Positions 6,120 to 7,839 of a DNA stretch of 7,839 bases are shown here, piece after piece (position 1 is the stretch's first letter; the number at the start of each line of letters is the position of its first letter). The translations under genes and the position numbers were made by a program. Source of the DNA: Endomicrobium sp. (GTDB lineage: Bacteria > Elusimicrobiota > Endomicrobiia > Endomicrobiales > Endomicrobiaceae); the NCBI GenBank assembly GCA_031260765.1, contig JAISKX010000247.1, positions 1-7,839 on the forward strand. The letters run 5' to 3'. Below the pieces are notes generated by a model that was given only the letters and a program-made list of their open reading frames with translations, did not search any database and was not told the DNA's origin.

Positions 6120-6142
6120 AAAAATCTCCTTTTGTGTTTTTT

Positions 6143-6190
6143 CCCTCTCCTACGGGAGAGGGTGTCCGCCTTCGCTACGCTACGGCGTGA
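6143..6190. repeat. GC-rich hairpin element in the leader of the permease gene
   Basis: CCCTCTCC (6143-6150) pairs perfectly with GGAGAGGG (6155-6162) around a TACG loop. It is followed by a second small stem, CGCC (6167-6170) with GGCG (6184-6187), enclosing ttcgctacgctac. The element lies 13 nt upstream of the permease ribosome binding site, so it will be in the transcript if the amidase and permease are co-transcribed. Its composition marks it as another dispersed palindromic repeat rather than a regulatory aptamer. Confidence 0.65.
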
Positions 6191-6236
6191 CAGGCAAGCG
6201 GCGCAGAGCGCCTTTTTTATTTTTTTGCTTGCCTGT
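6190..6236 (+). terminator. Terminator-shaped structure overlapping the 3' end of the amidase gene (plus-strand polarity)
   Basis: On the plus strand GGCGC (6200-6204) pairs with GCGCC (6208-6212) around AGA and is followed by 13 T in 14 positions (6213-6226). This is the form of an intrinsic terminator. It is enclosed by a perfect 10-bp inverted repeat, ACAGGCAAGC (6190-6199) and GCTTGCCTGT (6227-6236), whose right arm encodes the last residues of the amidase. The only genes here are on the minus strand, where the hairpin is preceded by A-tracts and has no U-tract, so it would not terminate the amidase mRNA. It may simply be a repeat element. Confidence 0.4.
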
Positions 6237-7839
6237 TTTTTCTTGCGAAATAACGCACTATTCCTTCATAGACTGAATCGGCTACCAAGATTTGAAAAGC
6301 TCTTGTTCTGAGTTTTGCCTCTTGAGAATAGTTGCTTATAAAAGCTGATTCCACTAAAACCGCCGGCATTTCTGCGCCGCGCAAAACATAAAAGCCGGCT
6401 TGTTTTACTCCTCTGTTTTGAATTTTAAGCCTCTTGGGCGTTTCTGCGGCTATGAAACCGGAAAGTTCGGCTGACTCATTTATGTATTCGTTTAAAGTCA
6501 TAGACCAAAACATTTTTTGAAGGGCGCTTGTTTCTTTTATGCTTTTACCTTCAAGCTCTATGACGGAGTTTTCTAAATTTTCTGTCGCTAAAGCTTGAGG
6601 GTCTGTGGCTTTTTCTGATAAAAAATATATTTCAAAACCGTCCACGCTTCTATTGATATTGGCATTGCAATGTATGGATATGAATAAGTCGGCGTGAAGT
6701 TTATTTGCAATCTCTGCGCGCGTTCCCAAAGGGATAAATCTGTCGTCAGACCTTGTTAAAATCGTTCTATATCCGCCGTCTTCGTCTAATATTTTTTTTA
6801 ATTCATAGGCTATGGCTAAAACAATGTCTTTTTCATTTGTCCCGCCGGCGCCTATTGCTCCAGGATCCTGTCCTCCGTGTCCGGGGTCTATTACTATTAT
6901 TTTTCTTTCGCCGGGTTTTCTATTTGTGTTTTTAAAAGAGCCTGCGTTTGCATCTTGGACTATGTCATAATTGTTAGCGACATTGGAAATAGATTCGGAT
7001 TGTGAAAATAGGCTGACAAAATCTTCCGCGCCTCTCCTATCGTCGCTTCTTGAACTTAGTATTTTGGCAGAACCCAAAGATTGAGAAGGTATGAGAAATG
7101 CGCTGACATCTTCATATTCTCCCGCTTTGAGATTTGAATTTTCAGATGAATAAGCGGTTGTAATGTCTATGGGCTCTTTATGCTCTATGAGAATTGAGAT
7201 TCTGTCGGGTTTTGAAAGGCGGGCAGTTTTTATCGTTTTGGGCGTTTGAGACAAATTTATTTTTACAGAAGCAAGGCGTCCGCCGTCTTCATAGATTATA
7301 TCTTTGACCACGCCGTTTGCCACATTGATGCGTTCATTTTTTGTTTTGCCGCGCATGATGTTTAAAAGGAAAGCATTTGTTGTTTTTGAAATACTATACG
7401 GCAGAGGTTCAGTCAGATGAATTACTATTTGAGTGTTTTCGGCTCTTGTGAAATATCTCGCGGGAGCGATATTTAGATGATGGTCTATTGCAAGGACTAA
7501 ATTTCTATCATCCCACTTAGAATCAGCTTGAGAAATTTCCGAAAATTCTTTAAAGTTCAAAATATCAGCCGAGACGAAAATATCATTGCCTATTAGACGC
7601 GAGGGGGTTTCAAGTTTTTTGCGCTTTTTGTCAAGATATACTGAATTATCGTCTATTTTTATGTCAATTTTTTTATTGTTGACATAAAGGCTTGCTATAG
7701 CGCTAATCGGTTTCCATTCTAAAAAAGCTCCATATAGAAAAGCTATGTCTCTTAAAGACAAAACAGATGAATAGCCTAAATTTATAACTGAGATAGTATT
7801 TGAGATTTTTACTCCGTCCACGATAATGGTTGCTTGACT
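6217..7839 (-). CDS. N-acetylmuramoyl-L-alanine amidase, secreted, AMIN + Amidase_3 (N-terminus off window)
   Basis: This zinc amidase cleaves the bond between MurNAc and the stem peptide during cell separation or wall turnover in the periplasm. Residues are numbered here from a GTG at 7821, but the frame stays open to the edge ('SQATIIVDG...'), so the true start and probable signal peptide lie outside. Residues 1 to about 112 resemble a copper-amine-oxidase N-terminal-like domain, and about 120-215 an AMIN domain that targets septal wall. Residues 216-305 are a Ser/Asn-rich linker. Residues 307-525 are the Amidase_3 catalytic domain: 'IDPGHGGQDPG' with H315, 'GTNEKD' with E330, 'SIHCNAN' with H384, and catalytic E491 in 'LVESAF'. 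The insert between H384 and E491 matches the helix that autoinhibits AmiB/AmiC-type enzymes. The last residues 'NRQAKK' come from an inverted repeat. This is an AmiC-like protein. Confidence 0.93.
   Translation of the reverse strand, partial: SQATIIVDGVKISNTISVINLGYSSVLSLRDIAFLYGAFLEWKPISAIASLYVNNKKIDIKIDDNSVYLDKKRKKLETPSRLIGNDIFVSADILNFKEFSEISQADSKWDDRNLVLAIDHHLNIAPARYFTRAENTQIVIHLTEPLPYSISKTTNAFLLNIMRGKTKNERINVANGVVKDIIYEDGGRLASVKINLSQTPKTIKTARLSKPDRISILIEHKEPIDITTAYSSENSNLKAGEYEDVSAFLIPSQSLGSAKILSSRSDDRRGAEDFVSLFSQSESISNVANNYDIVQDANAGSFKNTNRKPGERKIIVIDPGHGGQDPGAIGAGGTNEKDIVLAIAYELKKILDEDGGYRTILTRSDDRFIPLGTRAEIANKLHADLFISIHCNANINRSVDGFEIYFLSEKATDPQALATENLENSVIELEGKSIKETSALQKMFWSMTLNEYINESAELSGFIAAETPKRLKIQNRGVKQAGFYVLRGAEMPAVLVESAFISNYSQEAKLRTRAFQILVADSVYEGIVRYFARKNRQAKK

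Noticed and set aside
7021..7080. A second in-frame repeat insertion in the amidase linker ('SSRSDDRRGAED')
   Set aside because: The peptide looks repeat-like and lies in a disordered linker, but no palindrome or second copy in the window supports it.

Overview
The window looks like a stretch of a low-GC, didermic (Gram-negative type) bacterial chromosome. It carries an outer-membrane beta-barrel/OmpA-type protein, peptidoglycan enzymes and a queuosine-precursor gene set. The autotransporter-like barrel fused to an OmpA domain, the AT-rich coding sequence and the many GC-rich palindromic repeats between genes would suit an Elusimicrobiota (Endomicrobium-like) genome. That placement is inference from general resemblance and is weak. 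The standard genetic code applies: TAG ends at least two intact genes here.

Layout. Positions 2-1204 (+) hold the 3' part of a gene for an autotransporter-like barrel, a Pro/Glu/Lys-rich linker and an OmpA C-terminal domain. It is split by one in-frame TAG at 215-217. Everything else is on the minus strand. Reading from the right edge: a secreted N-acetylmuramoyl-L-alanine amidase (start outside the window), a uracil/xanthine-type NCS2 permease, upp, murI, then queD, queC and queE. queE converges with the OmpA gene.

How the genes fit together. The permease and Upp (28-nt gap) form a uracil import and salvage pair that yields UMP. murI follows upp after 12 nt and supplies D-glutamate for peptidoglycan, and the amidase upstream remodels the same polymer. 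QueD, QueE and QueC are three consecutive steps from dihydroneopterin triphosphate to preQ0, the 7-deazaguanine precursor of queuosine. queE overlaps the end of queC by 17 nt.

The least ordinary part is the repeat content. Almost every larger gap carries a GC-rich hairpin element: a 50-nt block present twice in direct orientation around queC-queE, a 30-nt arm present as a near-perfect inverted pair between murI and queD, and hairpins between the amidase and permease genes. One palindromic element lies inside queE and is translated in frame as about 14 extra residues, much like the intragenic palindromic elements of Rickettsia. No gene-free stretch exceeds 300 nt; the longest is 3173-3418 and is mostly repeat. 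I saw no tRNA, rRNA, CRISPR array, transposase or convincing riboswitch.
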